Assembly: GCA_910579975.1 (NCBI GenBank)
Contig: CAJTWU010000008.1
Coordinates: forward strand, 1 to 62,628
Source: an uncultured Vampirovibrio sp.
GTDB taxonomy: Bacteria; Cyanobacteriota; Vampirovibrionia; Gastranaerophilales; Gastranaerophilaceae
Reading direction: 5' to 3'
Length of the DNA: 62,628 nucleotides
Below the pieces are notes generated by a model. It saw only the letters and a list, made by a program, of their open reading frames with translations, had not been told where the DNA came from and ran no database searches. Below are positions 17,629 through 26,795 of this stretch, in pieces (positions within the stretch are counted from its first letter, which is position 1; the number at the start of each line of letters is the position of its first letter). A program made the position numbers and the translations under genes.

Positions 17629-19353
17629 TACACTCATTTCACAATTTTTGCAATCAAATTTAAGCGGATAAATATTATTGTAAGCATCTCGTAAAATTAA
17701 ATTTTCCGGAGATTTGCACATCCCTAAAGCATATTTGATACAGTGTTTACAACGCATTAATGTTATTTGTCTTTTCGGTTCTTGTGTTTCTAAAGAAGGT
17801 TCAAGAACCTTAGCACCGCATTTTTCATAGAATGCTTTAGCATATTTGTTATGTATATTTGCTCTGTAATCAATTTCTTTTAAGAAATATTCAGCGTATT
17901 TTAAAGGTTTTTGAGTCTCTTTAATATTGGAATTGTATACTTCAATTCTTTTTGCCATAAGTTCTTCAAACAATTCCCGCCGGAGTTTATTTATGTTACT
18001 AACAGGCAAGAATGGCAGTTCAGTGGTGATTTTTATATCAGAGATATAAAAATCACCTTCGCCTGTTTTGTTAAACTGTTTTATAAAAGTTTCTTTTATT
18101 TTTCCAGGATTGTTAGCTTTTTCACCATAAGGGAGTGATTTTGTAATTGTCACACCATCTTCATCCGTAATTGTGATGTTATCATTAATTTCAATATTTA
18201 CACCGATTTGTCGTTTTACAGCTTGGGAAACTGCTTTTTCAAACTCTGGATCAAAGTTTCTGTAAAGCTTGTCTCCAGTTTTTACATTAATATGTTTATT
18301 AGGATAAATTTTGTCCTCTTCAATTTTATTAATTGCAAAACCTTCACCTTCATAATATATTCCATCTTGAGGATGAAGTTTTTTATTAGTTTTTATTTTT
18401 ATCCAATTATTACCAATTTCTGTTATTTTGCCCAAATATTCTCCTCTTGATTTTGGAGACTCAAAATTATAACATTCATTTCTTTCTTCGAGAAAATATT
18501 CTGTAAATCCGCGGTTAAAACTTTTTTCAGGGTTTGGTGCAAAAGGGTAAATACTTTTACCTGATGATATTCCTCTTCCAAGTTTTTGTCTATAATATGC
18601 AGTTATATTTTTGACATAATTTATATCCTTTAATCGACCTTCAATTTTAAATGAATATACACCGGCTTCTGCCATTTTATTCACTAAGTTTGAGGCATTA
18701 AAATCTTTCAAACAGAGTGCATGAATATTTTGTTTTAAAACTTTGCCATCCGTTGTTTCGATGGAATAAAGTTTTCTGCAAGGTTGTGCACATTCCCCTC
18801 TGTTAGCTGAACGTCTTCCTATTTGTTGACTCAAATAACATTGTCCGCTCATAGAAACGCATAGAGCGCCATGCACAAATGCTTCCAGTTCTAAGTTGGG
18901 ATTTTCTTTATGGATTTGTTCAATTTGTTTTAGGGATAATTCTCGGGCTAAAACAACTCGTGTAATACCTAAATTGTTAAAGAATTCAACTTTTTGAGGT
19001 AAATAATTATCGCATTGTGTACTCATGTGTAAAGGTAAATTTGTATTTAATTTCTCAAGCAAACCTAAGTCTTGAATAATCAGAGCATCGACTCCAATTC
19101 TTTCAAGTTCTTTTGCTAACAGAACAGCCTCTTCAATTTCTTTGTCATTTAGGATTGTATTCATTGTGACAAAAACTTTTGCCCAAAATTTGTGAGCATA
19201 GTTTACCACTTCTTTTATATCTTCTACAGAATTTGCAGCATTTTTGCGGGCACCAAAAGAAGGTGCACCAATATAGACTGCATCTGCTCCGCAGTCTATT
19301 GCTGCGATTGCAGTTTCTTTATCTTTAGCCGGTGATAGAAGTTCTGTTAACAT
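17617..19353 (-). CDS. U32 family protein (RlhA/TrhP-like RNA hydroxylation)
   Basis: Members of family U32 are annotated as peptidases, but the E. coli proteins RlhA and TrhP (YegQ) are needed for hydroxylation of 23S rRNA C2501 and of tRNA uridine 34. The N-terminal barrel begins LTELLSPAKDKETAIAAI and continues GADAVYIGAPSFGAR. The U32 signature segment is present: FVHGALCVSMSGQCYLS with RSANRGECAQPCRK, giving the cluster of conserved cysteines, and FKIEGRLK. The C-terminal half (about 300-578) carries a beta-rich domain and a Cys-rich end (MRCKHCIKYALGMC, CKNCE) that may bind iron-sulfur or zinc. I chose ATG 19353 over TTG 19371; neither has a good ribosome site. It overlaps the convergent 591-residue gene by 12 bases. 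Confidence 0.88.
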   Translation of the reverse strand: MLTELLSPAKDKETAIAAIDCGADAVYIGAPSFGARKNAANSVEDIKEVVNYAHKFWAKVFVTMNTILNDKEIEEAVLLAKELERIGVDALIIQDLGLLEKLNTNLPLHMSTQCDNYLPQKVEFFNNLGITRVVLARELSLKQIEQIHKENPNLELEAFVHGALCVSMSGQCYLSQQIGRRSANRGECAQPCRKLYSIETTDGKVLKQNIHALCLKDFNASNLVNKMAEAGVYSFKIEGRLKDINYVKNITAYYRQKLGRGISSGKSIYPFAPNPEKSFNRGFTEYFLEERNECYNFESPKSRGEYLGKITEIGNNWIKIKTNKKLHPQDGIYYEGEGFAINKIEEDKIYPNKHINVKTGDKLYRNFDPEFEKAVSQAVKRQIGVNIEINDNITITDEDGVTITKSLPYGEKANNPGKIKETFIKQFNKTGEGDFYISDIKITTELPFLPVSNINKLRRELFEELMAKRIEVYNSNIKETQKPLKYAEYFLKEIDYRANIHNKYAKAFYEKCGAKVLEPSLETQEPKRQITLMRCKHCIKYALGMCKSPENLILRDAYNNIYPLKFDCKNCEMSVLSS

Positions 19354-19368
19354 ATAATTATAATAACA

Positions 19369-19459
19369 CAAAACAAGAACCCCTCAGGGGTAAATGAAAG
19401 GGGCTTAAGTGTTTTTTCAAAATATTTCTAACATGCCAAGAGCCCCTCATCGGGGCTCT
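19369..19459 (-). terminator. Hairpins downstream of the 435-residue gene
   Basis: Two hairpins lie between the minus-strand genes. AGAGCCCC/GGGGCTCT (19439-19459) has no T run. ACCCCT/AGGGGT (19379-19391), read on the minus strand, is followed by TCTTGTTTTG and fits a terminator. Confidence 0.6.
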
Positions 19460-19508
19460 CGATTTGTCATTCGACTATGTGTTTTCCCTTAACAGGGTTT
19501 TAGCCATA

Positions 19509-20816
19509 TTAACCGCTGAATGTTTTATAAGAAGCTTCAATGTTGTCGTCGATAACTTTTTGTACAGCTTCAATTTCTGTTGTAATCTGTTGTCTTTCGT
19601 TATCAAGTCTTTGAAGTTTTAGTTCAAGATTTCTATCTTGTTGTTGAATAATTTCAGTTTTTGCATTGATTTCTTGTTGTTTTTTGTCATATTCATACAT
19701 TGCGTATTCATATTTATTGTATGCATCCTGATAAGCTTTTTCATCAGTTGTTTTATTTGCTTCAAGGTCAAGTGTTGACCATCCGGTTACCTTTCCTGTG
19801 CTATCTTTTACAGGAATTTTAATTTGAGTAATTCTGCCTGCGGTATCGAAAATTAATTCGCAACCTTCAGCTTTACTTGTTTCTGTATAAGTACCAGCTG
19901 CATCATATTTATATTTGTTAACAAATTTATATTCACCGGCTTCAGCTGTAGTATCAATTTCTTCTTTTTTCATAAAGAATGTACTTACTGAGCCATTTTC
20001 ATCAGATGTTTTATATACCATATATTCTTTTTTAATCTGATCATCGCTCTTTCCAGCACAATCTTCCGGGAACATATTTCTAATAGCTTTTATATAGTTC
20101 GCCATTGATTCATCTGAAATAATTTTACCATTTTTCGGGTCATTAGCTTGTTCAAGAGTATAGCAAGGTGAACCTCCAACCATATATGGGAAACCAAATG
20201 GATTTTCTACTTTTGTACCACCTTCTGTACCAGCAGCAACTCTTGTATAAAGTTGATAATTACTATATTCACCTTTTAATTTATAAGTTGGCTCTGTATT
20301 AGTTTCTGTTGAAGAATTTTCTCCTTCTTCTCCGTTTGCTTCTACAGTATTAACTTCAAAATATGTAGTATAGTTGCTTCCGCTAATAGGAATATACTTA
20401 TTATCAGGTCCTTTTAGTACTAATTCACCATTTGCAAGTTGACTGCTGTTAGGCTCTCCGGTAAATGCTTTAACATAGATTTCAGCAGGAGCTGTGCTAA
20501 CGGCTGCTTCTCCTTTGTTTTGTAAATTGTCACCAACTCTTTTGTAGTTCATTTCTACAGAATAAGTATCACCTGTAGGTACAATATTTCCTAATGTAAA
20601 AGTAGATGCTCCTTGAATACCAGCGTATTGAACAGTCGTATAATCTTGTGTTGAAGGAGGTGTTGGCACTTGCATTGTTAATAAGCTATTGTACAAGTCT
20701 GTACATTGCTGTGATAATATAGATCTTTCCTGGTTAATCTGTTGACCTTGATATTCAAGGTTGCTTTGTCTTGCTTCTAGTTGGATTAACCTTGCTTGTG
20801 ATGCTGACATACCCAT
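19509..20816 (-). CDS. Lineage-specific protein with terminal coiled coils and a beta-rich middle
   Basis: A 435-residue protein starting MGMSASQARLIQLEARQS with an AAGGAG ribosome site. Residues 1-48 and about 355-430 are amphipathic helices of coiled-coil type (QQINQERSILSQQ; LQRLDNERQQITTEIEAVQ), and the centre (about 60-340) is rich in Thr, Gly, Tyr and beta propensity. Helical ends around a variable core is the plan of flagellin/hook-type and needle-tip proteins. I saw no direct match, so this is analogy only. No signal peptide. Upstream on the minus strand are TGTAAACAATTGTAACAAT boxes like those of other lineage-specific genes here. Confidence 0.75.
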   Translation of the reverse strand: MGMSASQARLIQLEARQSNLEYQGQQINQERSILSQQCTDLYNSLLTMQVPTPPSTQDYTTVQYAGIQGASTFTLGNIVPTGDTYSVEMNYKRVGDNLQNKGEAAVSTAPAEIYVKAFTGEPNSSQLANGELVLKGPDNKYIPISGSNYTTYFEVNTVEANGEEGENSSTETNTEPTYKLKGEYSNYQLYTRVAAGTEGGTKVENPFGFPYMVGGSPCYTLEQANDPKNGKIISDESMANYIKAIRNMFPEDCAGKSDDQIKKEYMVYKTSDENGSVSTFFMKKEEIDTTAEAGEYKFVNKYKYDAAGTYTETSKAEGCELIFDTAGRITQIKIPVKDSTGKVTGWSTLDLEANKTTDEKAYQDAYNKYEYAMYEYDKKQQEINAKTEIIQQQDRNLELKLQRLDNERQQITTEIEAVQKVIDDNIEASYKTFSG

Positions 20817-20945
20817 AATTGAGTTCTCCTTTTTCCTTTTGTTTCCTATACCAGTTATTACGGCATTTTTTTCGAAAACTTTAATATTTTGGAGAATATT
20901 GTTACAATTGTTTACATTTATAATTGAATAAGTGCTTGAAGTAAA

Positions 20946-22400
20946 CTATATAATTGGATTTGCGCGTTTTAATAATCTGTTGTATTCATTAACTAAAAGC
21001 TTTTTAGGAGGGTAGTTTTCTATAAAATCCCATGGTAACTTATCGTTTAAATCAAATCCATCAATGGTTTTACCAAGTTTTCCTTTGAATGTTGATTTAT
21101 AAGCACCAAGTTTACCGCCTTGCTTGTAGACCTCAATAAGCAGCTGGGCAAAACTTTCATCTCCTCTGGAAATAACGGTTTGCCAATAATCCCATTTTGC
21201 ACTTGAAAATTTAGAACCAATTCCAAGTTTTGCCAATTCTTTTTCTAAAAACTTTTGTTTTTTTTCTAATGATTTGGTATTTTCACGTGGCGCCCATTGT
21301 AAAGGTGTTTGGGGCTTAGGTACAAATGTTGAAAATGAAAAAGTTATCTCAAATCCTTTATTTCTATTTTTTAAAGTTTTAGCTAATCTCAAAAACTCTT
21401 CAATATCTTCATTAGTTTCGGTTGGTATACCAATCATAGAATAAATCTTTAATCCTCTTAATCCGTTTTCACGTGCAATTTGTATAGCATTTAGAATTTG
21501 CTCTTCTTTCAGGTTTTTGTTAATAAACTTTCGTAGTCTTTCACTCGCTGCTTCTATTGCAATTGTTGATGTCTTTTGTCCGCCTTTTACAAGAGTTTGA
21601 ACCAGCTCTGGGGTAACGCAATCAGTTCTTAGAGAAGAAATTCCCAATTCAATATTTACTCCAGTCTCCATTTTTTCACGTAAATATTTCATAATGTTAT
21701 TAAAGTCCGGGTGAGCACTAATTTGTGCACCTAAAAGTGCGATTTTGTTGGTTTGAGATAATCCAAGCTCAATTGCTTCAATAATTTTTTCGTATTCATA
21801 GTGCCTAAATGGCAAGTTTAAATAAGAAGCTGTGCAAAAAGCGCATCTATTCATACATCCGCGCGCAACTTCTATTATAAAAGTATTCTTAAAATAGCTT
21901 TTATCACTTACAATCGGAGTATAAATAACATTATGCAGTTGTTCGGTTATTTTATTTACCCTTTTACTTACCCCTGGAACATAAACACCATCTAATTTTG
22001 CAAGTTCTTGTAATGTTTCAGCTTTGCTTAAACCTTGTTCAATAATCTCATTGATTTTAATATTTACCCCTTCTCCATCACCTATTACCATAAAATCAAA
22101 AATTTGTTTTAATGGTTCGGGGTTAGTTGTAATTACAGGGCCTCCGGCAAAAATAAGAGGGTATTCTTCTCCCCGCTCTTTAGATAGAAACGGGATATTA
22201 TTTTTTTCAAGAATTTCAAAAACACCCATGAAATCAAAGTCAAAAGAAAGAGAAAATGCAACCGCATTAACTTCTTTATAGTTAAAATACGGTTTATCGG
22301 TTGATATCCTTTCTCCGCCGACAATTTTATGAAGCCACATATAACCTAATGATGATAGTGCAAATTCTTCTATTGCCGGATATGCCATTATAAGATTCAT
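20946..22400 (-). CDS. B12-binding-like radical SAM protein
   Basis: The N-terminal 160 residues resemble the Rossmann-like B12-binding domain of this family (AFSLSFDFDFMGVFEIL, PLIFAGGPVITTNPEPL, FMVIGDGEG). The radical SAM core follows: EVARGCMNRCAFCTAS holds the C-x3-C-x2-C cluster ligands and IEAASERLRKFINKNL the SAM-binding strand. The family includes methyltransferases and other modifiers; substrate unknown. I prefer ATG 22400, which has AGAGGAAA before it, over ATG 22424, which has no ribosome site and overlaps the upstream stop by 11 bases. It is cotranscribed with the AI-2E family transporter gene. Confidence 0.85.
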   Translation of the reverse strand: MNLIMAYPAIEEFALSSLGYMWLHKIVGGERISTDKPYFNYKEVNAVAFSLSFDFDFMGVFEILEKNNIPFLSKERGEEYPLIFAGGPVITTNPEPLKQIFDFMVIGDGEGVNIKINEIIEQGLSKAETLQELAKLDGVYVPGVSKRVNKITEQLHNVIYTPIVSDKSYFKNTFIIEVARGCMNRCAFCTASYLNLPFRHYEYEKIIEAIELGLSQTNKIALLGAQISAHPDFNNIMKYLREKMETGVNIELGISSLRTDCVTPELVQTLVKGGQKTSTIAIEAASERLRKFINKNLKEEQILNAIQIARENGLRGLKIYSMIGIPTETNEDIEEFLRLAKTLKNRNKGFEITFSFSTFVPKPQTPLQWAPRENTKSLEKKQKFLEKELAKLGIGSKFSSAKWDYWQTVISRGDESFAQLLIEVYKQGGKLGAYKSTFKGKLGKTIDGFDLNDKLPWDFIENYPPKKLLVNEYNRLLKRANPII

Positions 22401-22413
22401 TATTCTGTTTCCT

Positions 22414-23439
22414 CTAATTGACATTCTTAATGTAAAGCTCTTCTATCAAAACACAAACAGTTGCTGCAATAGCCGGTGCAAAAATTACACCTATAACTCC
22501 AAGATGTTGTGCAGTAATAAATAAGAACAAATAGATAATTAGCGGATGTAAATCAAGAAATTTTCCAAATATATAAGGTCTTACAAAATTATTTTCAGCG
22601 AGTTGTGCTACTGAAAAAACTACACAAATTAATGCTAAAGTTAATGCTCCTGCTTTGGAAGCCGTAACTAAACAAATTATAAGAGCAATTGCCGGTCCGA
22701 CTACCGGTACAATATCTAAAATAGCACCTATAAGTCCAAGTAATACCGCATAATCAACTCCTATTAATAAAAGCCCGATTGTCATAATGACTCCGACACT
22801 TGTCATTGTTACGATTTGTGCCATAACATATCCGCCGATTTTTTTAGAAATAGTTTCAATAATTTCTTCAGCTTTTTCTTTCATATTAGCCGGGAATAAA
22901 CTCATATAAGCATTCTTAACGGTTTCTTTGTCAGCCATAAAGTAATATATAATAATGAGTGCTGCAATAAAATAAACAATAGCCTGAGCAAAGTTAATGC
23001 TTATATTAATAGATTGATTTACAAATTTTGAAGTAAATCCTGAAGCAGAAGAGATAAAATCTCCTAAGTCTATTGCTGCAAGTTGAGATTTACTTATAAC
23101 AGGTAATGTGGAGGCAAAATTCTTGATAGATTCAATATATTGAGGGATATGAGCAACAAATGATTTGATTTCATGTCCTGCCATTGCAATTAGAGGTATA
23201 AAAAATGCACCAAGAACTAAAACGGTTAAGCTTAGTACTATACCGGCTGAAATACTTCTATTGATTTTTTTATTAAATTTATCTACCAATGGATTTAAAG
23301 AACATGCAATAACATAAGAAGCAAAGAATAAAATTGCTATATCTTTGATAGATGCAATAAACTTAATTAAAAGTATCATTACAACAAAAAATATTATATT
23401 TTTTGCGGTTAAGTATTTCTGAAAAATATTGTCAAACAT
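22414..23439 (-). CDS. AI-2E family transporter (UPF0118)
   Basis: A 341-residue polytopic membrane protein of the TqsA/PerM family. It has a hydrophobic pair at the N-terminus (NIIFFVVMILLIKFI, IAILFFASYVIACSLNPLVD), the conserved central amphipathic region and a C-terminal membrane block (LGLIGAILDIVPVVGPAIALI). The G-A-I-L-D-I-V-P-V-V-G-P signature is diagnostic. Family members export small molecules, autoinducer-2 in one case, or act in pH/salt tolerance; the substrate is not predictable. It opens an operon with the radical SAM gene. Confidence 0.92.
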   Translation of the reverse strand: MFDNIFQKYLTAKNIIFFVVMILLIKFIASIKDIAILFFASYVIACSLNPLVDKFNKKINRSISAGIVLSLTVLVLGAFFIPLIAMAGHEIKSFVAHIPQYIESIKNFASTLPVISKSQLAAIDLGDFISSASGFTSKFVNQSINISINFAQAIVYFIAALIIIYYFMADKETVKNAYMSLFPANMKEKAEEIIETISKKIGGYVMAQIVTMTSVGVIMTIGLLLIGVDYAVLLGLIGAILDIVPVVGPAIALIICLVTASKAGALTLALICVVFSVAQLAENNFVRPYIFGKFLDLHPLIIYLFLFITAQHLGVIGVIFAPAIAATVCVLIEELYIKNVN

Positions 23440-23489
23440 AGTAACTCCTCCAATTTTAATATTAACATAAAATATGTTAAAATAGGTCT

Positions 23490-24260
23490 ATGGAAATTTT
23501 ATTAGATATAAAAGACTTGTCAATTGAATATTCAAGTATAAAAGAGGGTGATAAATCTGTTGTGAAAGCGGTAAACAATGTTTCAATGCGTATTCAACGT
23601 GGAGAAATATATGCTCTTGCCGGAGAATCAGGCTGCGGCAAATCTACTCTTGCTAAGGCGATAACAAAACTTGTTAGTCCAAAATCAGGTGAAATTCTTT
23701 ATGATGGAGTTAATATCTACGATATAAAAAAAGAATATCCTAAAAATGTTCAAATGGTTTTTCAAAATCCATATTCAAGTCTTAATCCAAAAATGAAAAT
23801 CAAAAATATTCTAATTGAACCGCTTGATATTAATACCAGACTTGCACGCAGTGAGAAAGAAACACTGATAGAAGAAGTCCTTTCAGATGTAGGACTACCA
23901 CTTTCGAGTTTAGATCTTTATCCCCATGAATTTTCAGGTGGTCAAAGACAAAGAATTGCAATTGCCCGAGCTTTAATACTAAATCCAAAGCTTCTTATTG
24001 CAGATGAACCTGTAAGTGCTTTAGATGCAAGTATTCAGGCTCAAATTATTAATCTTTTAAAAGATTTACGTCTCAAACGGGATTTAACAATATTGTTTAT
24101 ATCCCATGATATGAATGTAATAAAATATTTAGCAGATAGAGTTGGTATTATGTATTTTGGTTCTCTGGTTGAAGAGAATTATACAGGAACAATATTTCGC
24201 TATCCGAAAGAAGAATATACTAAAAAACTTATTAATGCAGTTCCTGTTTTGAAATGTTAA
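23490..24260 (+). CDS. ABC transporter ATP-binding protein, peptide-uptake (DppF/OppF) type
   Basis: A complete 256-residue ATPase: Walker A GESGCGKST (around 46-54), Q-loop VFQNPYSSLNP, signature FSGGQRQRIAIARAL, Walker B LLIADEPVSALD and H-loop FISHD. The SSLNP Q-loop and the C-terminal stretch after the H-loop match the oligopeptide/nickel importer subfamily. No permease, binding protein or second ATPase lies in the window, so it is an orphan that must pair with subunits elsewhere. The ATG lies just after a TATGTTAAAAT stretch that can act as a -10; the leader is very short. Confidence 0.92.
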   Translation: MEILLDIKDLSIEYSSIKEGDKSVVKAVNNVSMRIQRGEIYALAGESGCGKSTLAKAITKLVSPKSGEILYDGVNIYDIKKEYPKNVQMVFQNPYSSLNPKMKIKNILIEPLDINTRLARSEKETLIEEVLSDVGLPLSSLDLYPHEFSGGQRQRIAIARALILNPKLLIADEPVSALDASIQAQIINLLKDLRLKRDLTILFISHDMNVIKYLADRVGIMYFGSLVEENYTGTIFRYPKEEYTKKLINAVPVLKC

Positions 24261-24264
24261 TTTT

Positions 24265-24309
24265 TGTAACAAAATTTGTGCTCTATGAAATTGGAAAAAC
24301 TTTATATAC
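24265..24309 (+). promoter_or_regulatory. TGTAACA box with ACTTTATATA element
   Basis: TGTAACA begins at 24265 and ACTTTATATA at 24299, a spacing of 34 bases start to start. The same spacing occurs upstream of the genes at 15853 and 59359. Confidence 0.45.
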
Positions 24310-24350
24310 TTTATATAGGTGTAAGATGAAATAAAATGGGAGCAGCAATT

Positions 24351-24650
24351 ATGTCAGCAAATATTAACGCAAATGTTTTAAAAAACTTTATTATTAAACA
24401 AATCGGTGCTAATCACTTGACCGAAAAAACAGCTCAAAAAGCTGGTATTTCAAAAGACCAGTTTCAAGAAGCTAATGTTGATGAGAATAAATATCTTGAA
24501 CTGGATGAAATTCTTCAAGATAATGACTTGTATGAACAGTTCGCAACATTATATGTAGCAGAACAAGACGATAAAAGAGCGACTAAAGACGAGGAAGCTG
24601 AGAAAAAGGAACAGACAGAAATTAAAGGCAAAAACGGAGCCGGCGTTTAA
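24351..24650 (+). CDS. Small charged protein with a possible EF-hand-like loop
   Basis: 99 residues from ATG 24351, chosen because GGGAG lies seven bases before it; an in-frame ATG at 24336 has no ribosome site. Two helical stretches flank VDENKYLELDEIL (around residues 46-58), which resembles a calcium-binding loop (D-x-N-x-Y-x-E-x-D-E) but is not canonical. The tail is Lys/Glu-rich and ends in GAGV. No signal peptide or membrane segment. Function unknown. A strong terminator follows. Confidence 0.75.
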   Translation: MSANINANVLKNFIIKQIGANHLTEKTAQKAGISKDQFQEANVDENKYLELDEILQDNDLYEQFATLYVAEQDDKRATKDEEAEKKEQTEIKGKNGAGV

Positions 24651-24684
24651 TTCAAATTAGATTAAGAGAGAGAAATGAAGAGAT

Positions 24685-24713
24685 AAAAAAAGAACCGAAA
24701 GGTTCTTTTTTTT
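24685..24713 (+). terminator. Intrinsic terminator
   Basis: AAAAAGAACC pairs with GGTTCTTTTT around a GAAA loop, followed by more T residues. Confidence 0.9.
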
Positions 24714-24781
24714 ATTGCTCGACTGTTCAATAGAATAAAATCTTTAATTAGCGATACTTTTATTAAAAGGAGTTTATTAAG

Positions 24782-25789
24782 ATGAAAATGCTATTATTTG
24801 ATTTCAGAGAGTCCGAGCGAGATTTTTTTAACCGGCATGAATTTAAAGATTTTGATATTACATTTATTGAAGAACCTTTAAATGAGATGTCTCAATTGAG
24901 TGAAGAACAATTAAATGAGACGGATGTAGTAAGTGTTTTTATAAATTCTTCATTAACAGAAGAGGTTATAAGTAAGTTCAAAAATCTTAGAATAATAGCA
25001 GCACGTTCCACAGGTTATAATCATATTGATTTAAAATACTGTACTCAACATAATATTGCAGTTTTTAATGTTGAACAATACGGTCATACAGCGGTTGCAC
25101 AATACACAATAGGATTAATGATTGCAATAGTAAGGAATATGCTTCCTGCTTATTTTGCAATGCAAAAAAATTTTATTAATCATGCAGATTACGAAGGTCG
25201 TGATTTAAAAAATATGACATTAGGTATTGTAGGCGGCGGTGCAATTGGCGGTGGAGTTGCACAAATTGCCTCTTCAATGGGAATGAATATTCTTGTAAAT
25301 TCCTATAAGAAATCGGAAGAATTAAAAGATATTGTTGAGTTTGTTGAATTAGATGAACTTTTAAGTAAATCAGATATTATTTCTTTGCATATACCTTTTA
25401 CAACTGATACTTATCATTTTCTTAATGCAGAAGCTTTTAACAAAATGAAAGACGGGGTTTACATTATTAATACTGCAAGGGGTGAACTTGTTGATGTAGT
25501 GGCTCTTTATGAAAATCTTATAAATGGAAAAATTAAAGGTGCAGCACTTGATGTTCTTGAATGTGAAAATGTAACATTTGGAGGTGATATTTTACCTGAT
25601 ATAAAGACTTCCAATTCAAAATGCTTAACAAATGCACTTGTAACAGAAAAGCTAATGGGTTGTAAAAATGTAATCTTAACGCCGCACATCGCTTATAATA
25701 CAAAAGAAGCTGTAGAAACTCTTCTTGAAACAAGTTTTAACAGCATTAAAGACTATGCTAAGGGAATGAATACTAACAGAGTGTGTTAG
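24782..25789 (+). CDS. D-isomer-specific 2-hydroxyacid dehydrogenase (D-lactate dehydrogenase-like)
   Basis: 335 residues with the NAD-binding fold (TLGIVGGGAIGGGVAQ near 150) and the catalytic Arg (NTARGELVD), Glu (DVLECEN) and His (LTPHIAYNT) in the standard order. The best match is the D-lactate dehydrogenase group, which would reduce pyruvate to D-lactate and reoxidise NADH in fermentation. That fits a lineage reported to lack respiration, but the substrate is inferred. An AAGGAG ribosome site lies eight bases before the ATG. Its stop overlaps the convergent radical SAM gene by four bases. Confidence 0.88.
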   Translation: MKMLLFDFRESERDFFNRHEFKDFDITFIEEPLNEMSQLSEEQLNETDVVSVFINSSLTEEVISKFKNLRIIAARSTGYNHIDLKYCTQHNIAVFNVEQYGHTAVAQYTIGLMIAIVRNMLPAYFAMQKNFINHADYEGRDLKNMTLGIVGGGAIGGGVAQIASSMGMNILVNSYKKSEELKDIVEFVELDELLSKSDIISLHIPFTTDTYHFLNAEAFNKMKDGVYIINTARGELVDVVALYENLINGKIKGAALDVLECENVTFGGDILPDIKTSNSKCLTNALVTEKLMGCKNVILTPHIAYNTKEAVETLLETSFNSIKDYAKGMNTNRVC

Positions 25790-26703
25790 ATGGTAGATAT
25801 ATATTTACTCCCTTGTCTGCTATTTCGTTGTATAAATTCTCTATCAATTCTGTTTAGTGTATCCAGTTTTTTGCCAATCCATCGCGGTGCAACAAGTTCG
25901 GTTCTTAAACCGTTCCCTGCAAGGCGGTGGATGGTAGTTTGCGGTGGTAAATATTCTAAAAAGTCACACACTGTCGAAACATACTCATCTTGACTCATAA
26001 ATTCAAGTTCACCCGTTTTGTACAAATCAGCAATTTTTGTGCCTTCAAGAGCACACAGCATATGAATTTTTACACCTTCTGGTTCAAGCTTTGCAATTGT
26101 TTGAGCTGTTTGCATCATTTCATCATAAGTTTCAAAAAGATTTAAGATAACATGCAAACAAATATTTATTCCTGTATTTTTGGTTTTTTCATAAGCGTCC
26201 AAAAAACATTTATAATCGTGTCCGCGATTAATTTTTTGTAATGTTTTATTATGCACACTCTGTAAACCATATTCAATCCATGTATAATAATCAGGTATAA
26301 ATGATGAAATCAGTTTTAATTTTTCATCATCGATACAATCAGGTCGGGTACCAATTGAAAGGCCGACAATATCAGGATGGTTTAGTGAAGCATTATAGAT
26401 TTTTTCTAATTCATTAACCGGTTTATATGTATTAGAAAAAGCCTGAAAATATGACATAAACTTTTGAGCGCCAAATCTTGCTTTAAGCGTTTCAGCACCG
26501 GTATTAACCTGTTCTTCGATTGATAAAAGGTTAGAATGTGCTTGAGAAAAACTACCGCCGTCATCGCAAAAAATACAACCGCAATTTGAGATAGTTCCAT
26601 CTCTATTTGGACATGAAAATCCGGCATCAATGGTTATTTTATAAACCTTTGTCCCAAATTTTTGTTTTAGGTGATCGCTGAATGCATTGTATCGTTTTTC
26701 CAT
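25786..26703 (-). CDS. TIGR01212-type radical SAM protein (YhcC family)
   Basis: A 305-residue radical SAM protein with the start KRYNAFSDHLKQKFG and the cluster motif in FSCPNRDGTISNCGCIFC, the unusual long-spaced cysteine arrangement typical of YhcC. Other family features seen are GGSFSQ, SIGTRPDCI, EYGLQS and NRGHDY. The biochemical role is not established. The gene is monocistronic and divergent from proS. Confidence 0.9.
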   Translation of the reverse strand: MEKRYNAFSDHLKQKFGTKVYKITIDAGFSCPNRDGTISNCGCIFCDDGGSFSQAHSNLLSIEEQVNTGAETLKARFGAQKFMSYFQAFSNTYKPVNELEKIYNASLNHPDIVGLSIGTRPDCIDDEKLKLISSFIPDYYTWIEYGLQSVHNKTLQKINRGHDYKCFLDAYEKTKNTGINICLHVILNLFETYDEMMQTAQTIAKLEPEGVKIHMLCALEGTKIADLYKTGELEFMSQDEYVSTVCDFLEYLPPQTTIHRLAGNGLRTELVAPRWIGKKLDTLNRIDREFIQRNSRQGSKYISTI

Positions 26704-26795
26704 ATATTAAGAATAACATAAGGGGTAAATATGTCTAGTTTAAAGAATAATTATAAGTTTTTTGTGTTAGAATTATTATACAGAGGTTATTAATT

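Noticed and set aside
19354..19371. TTG start for the U32 protein
   Set aside because: Adds six residues (CYYNY) unrelated to the family; the ATG at 19353 begins at the conserved LTELLSPAKD.
19439..19459. GC-rich hairpin taken as a stand-alone terminator
   Set aside because: Strong stem but no T run in either direction; the neighbouring hairpin at 19379 fits better.
23490..24260. Complete peptide ABC transporter
   Set aside because: Only one ATPase is present; neighbours are an AI-2E family transporter and a small unrelated protein.
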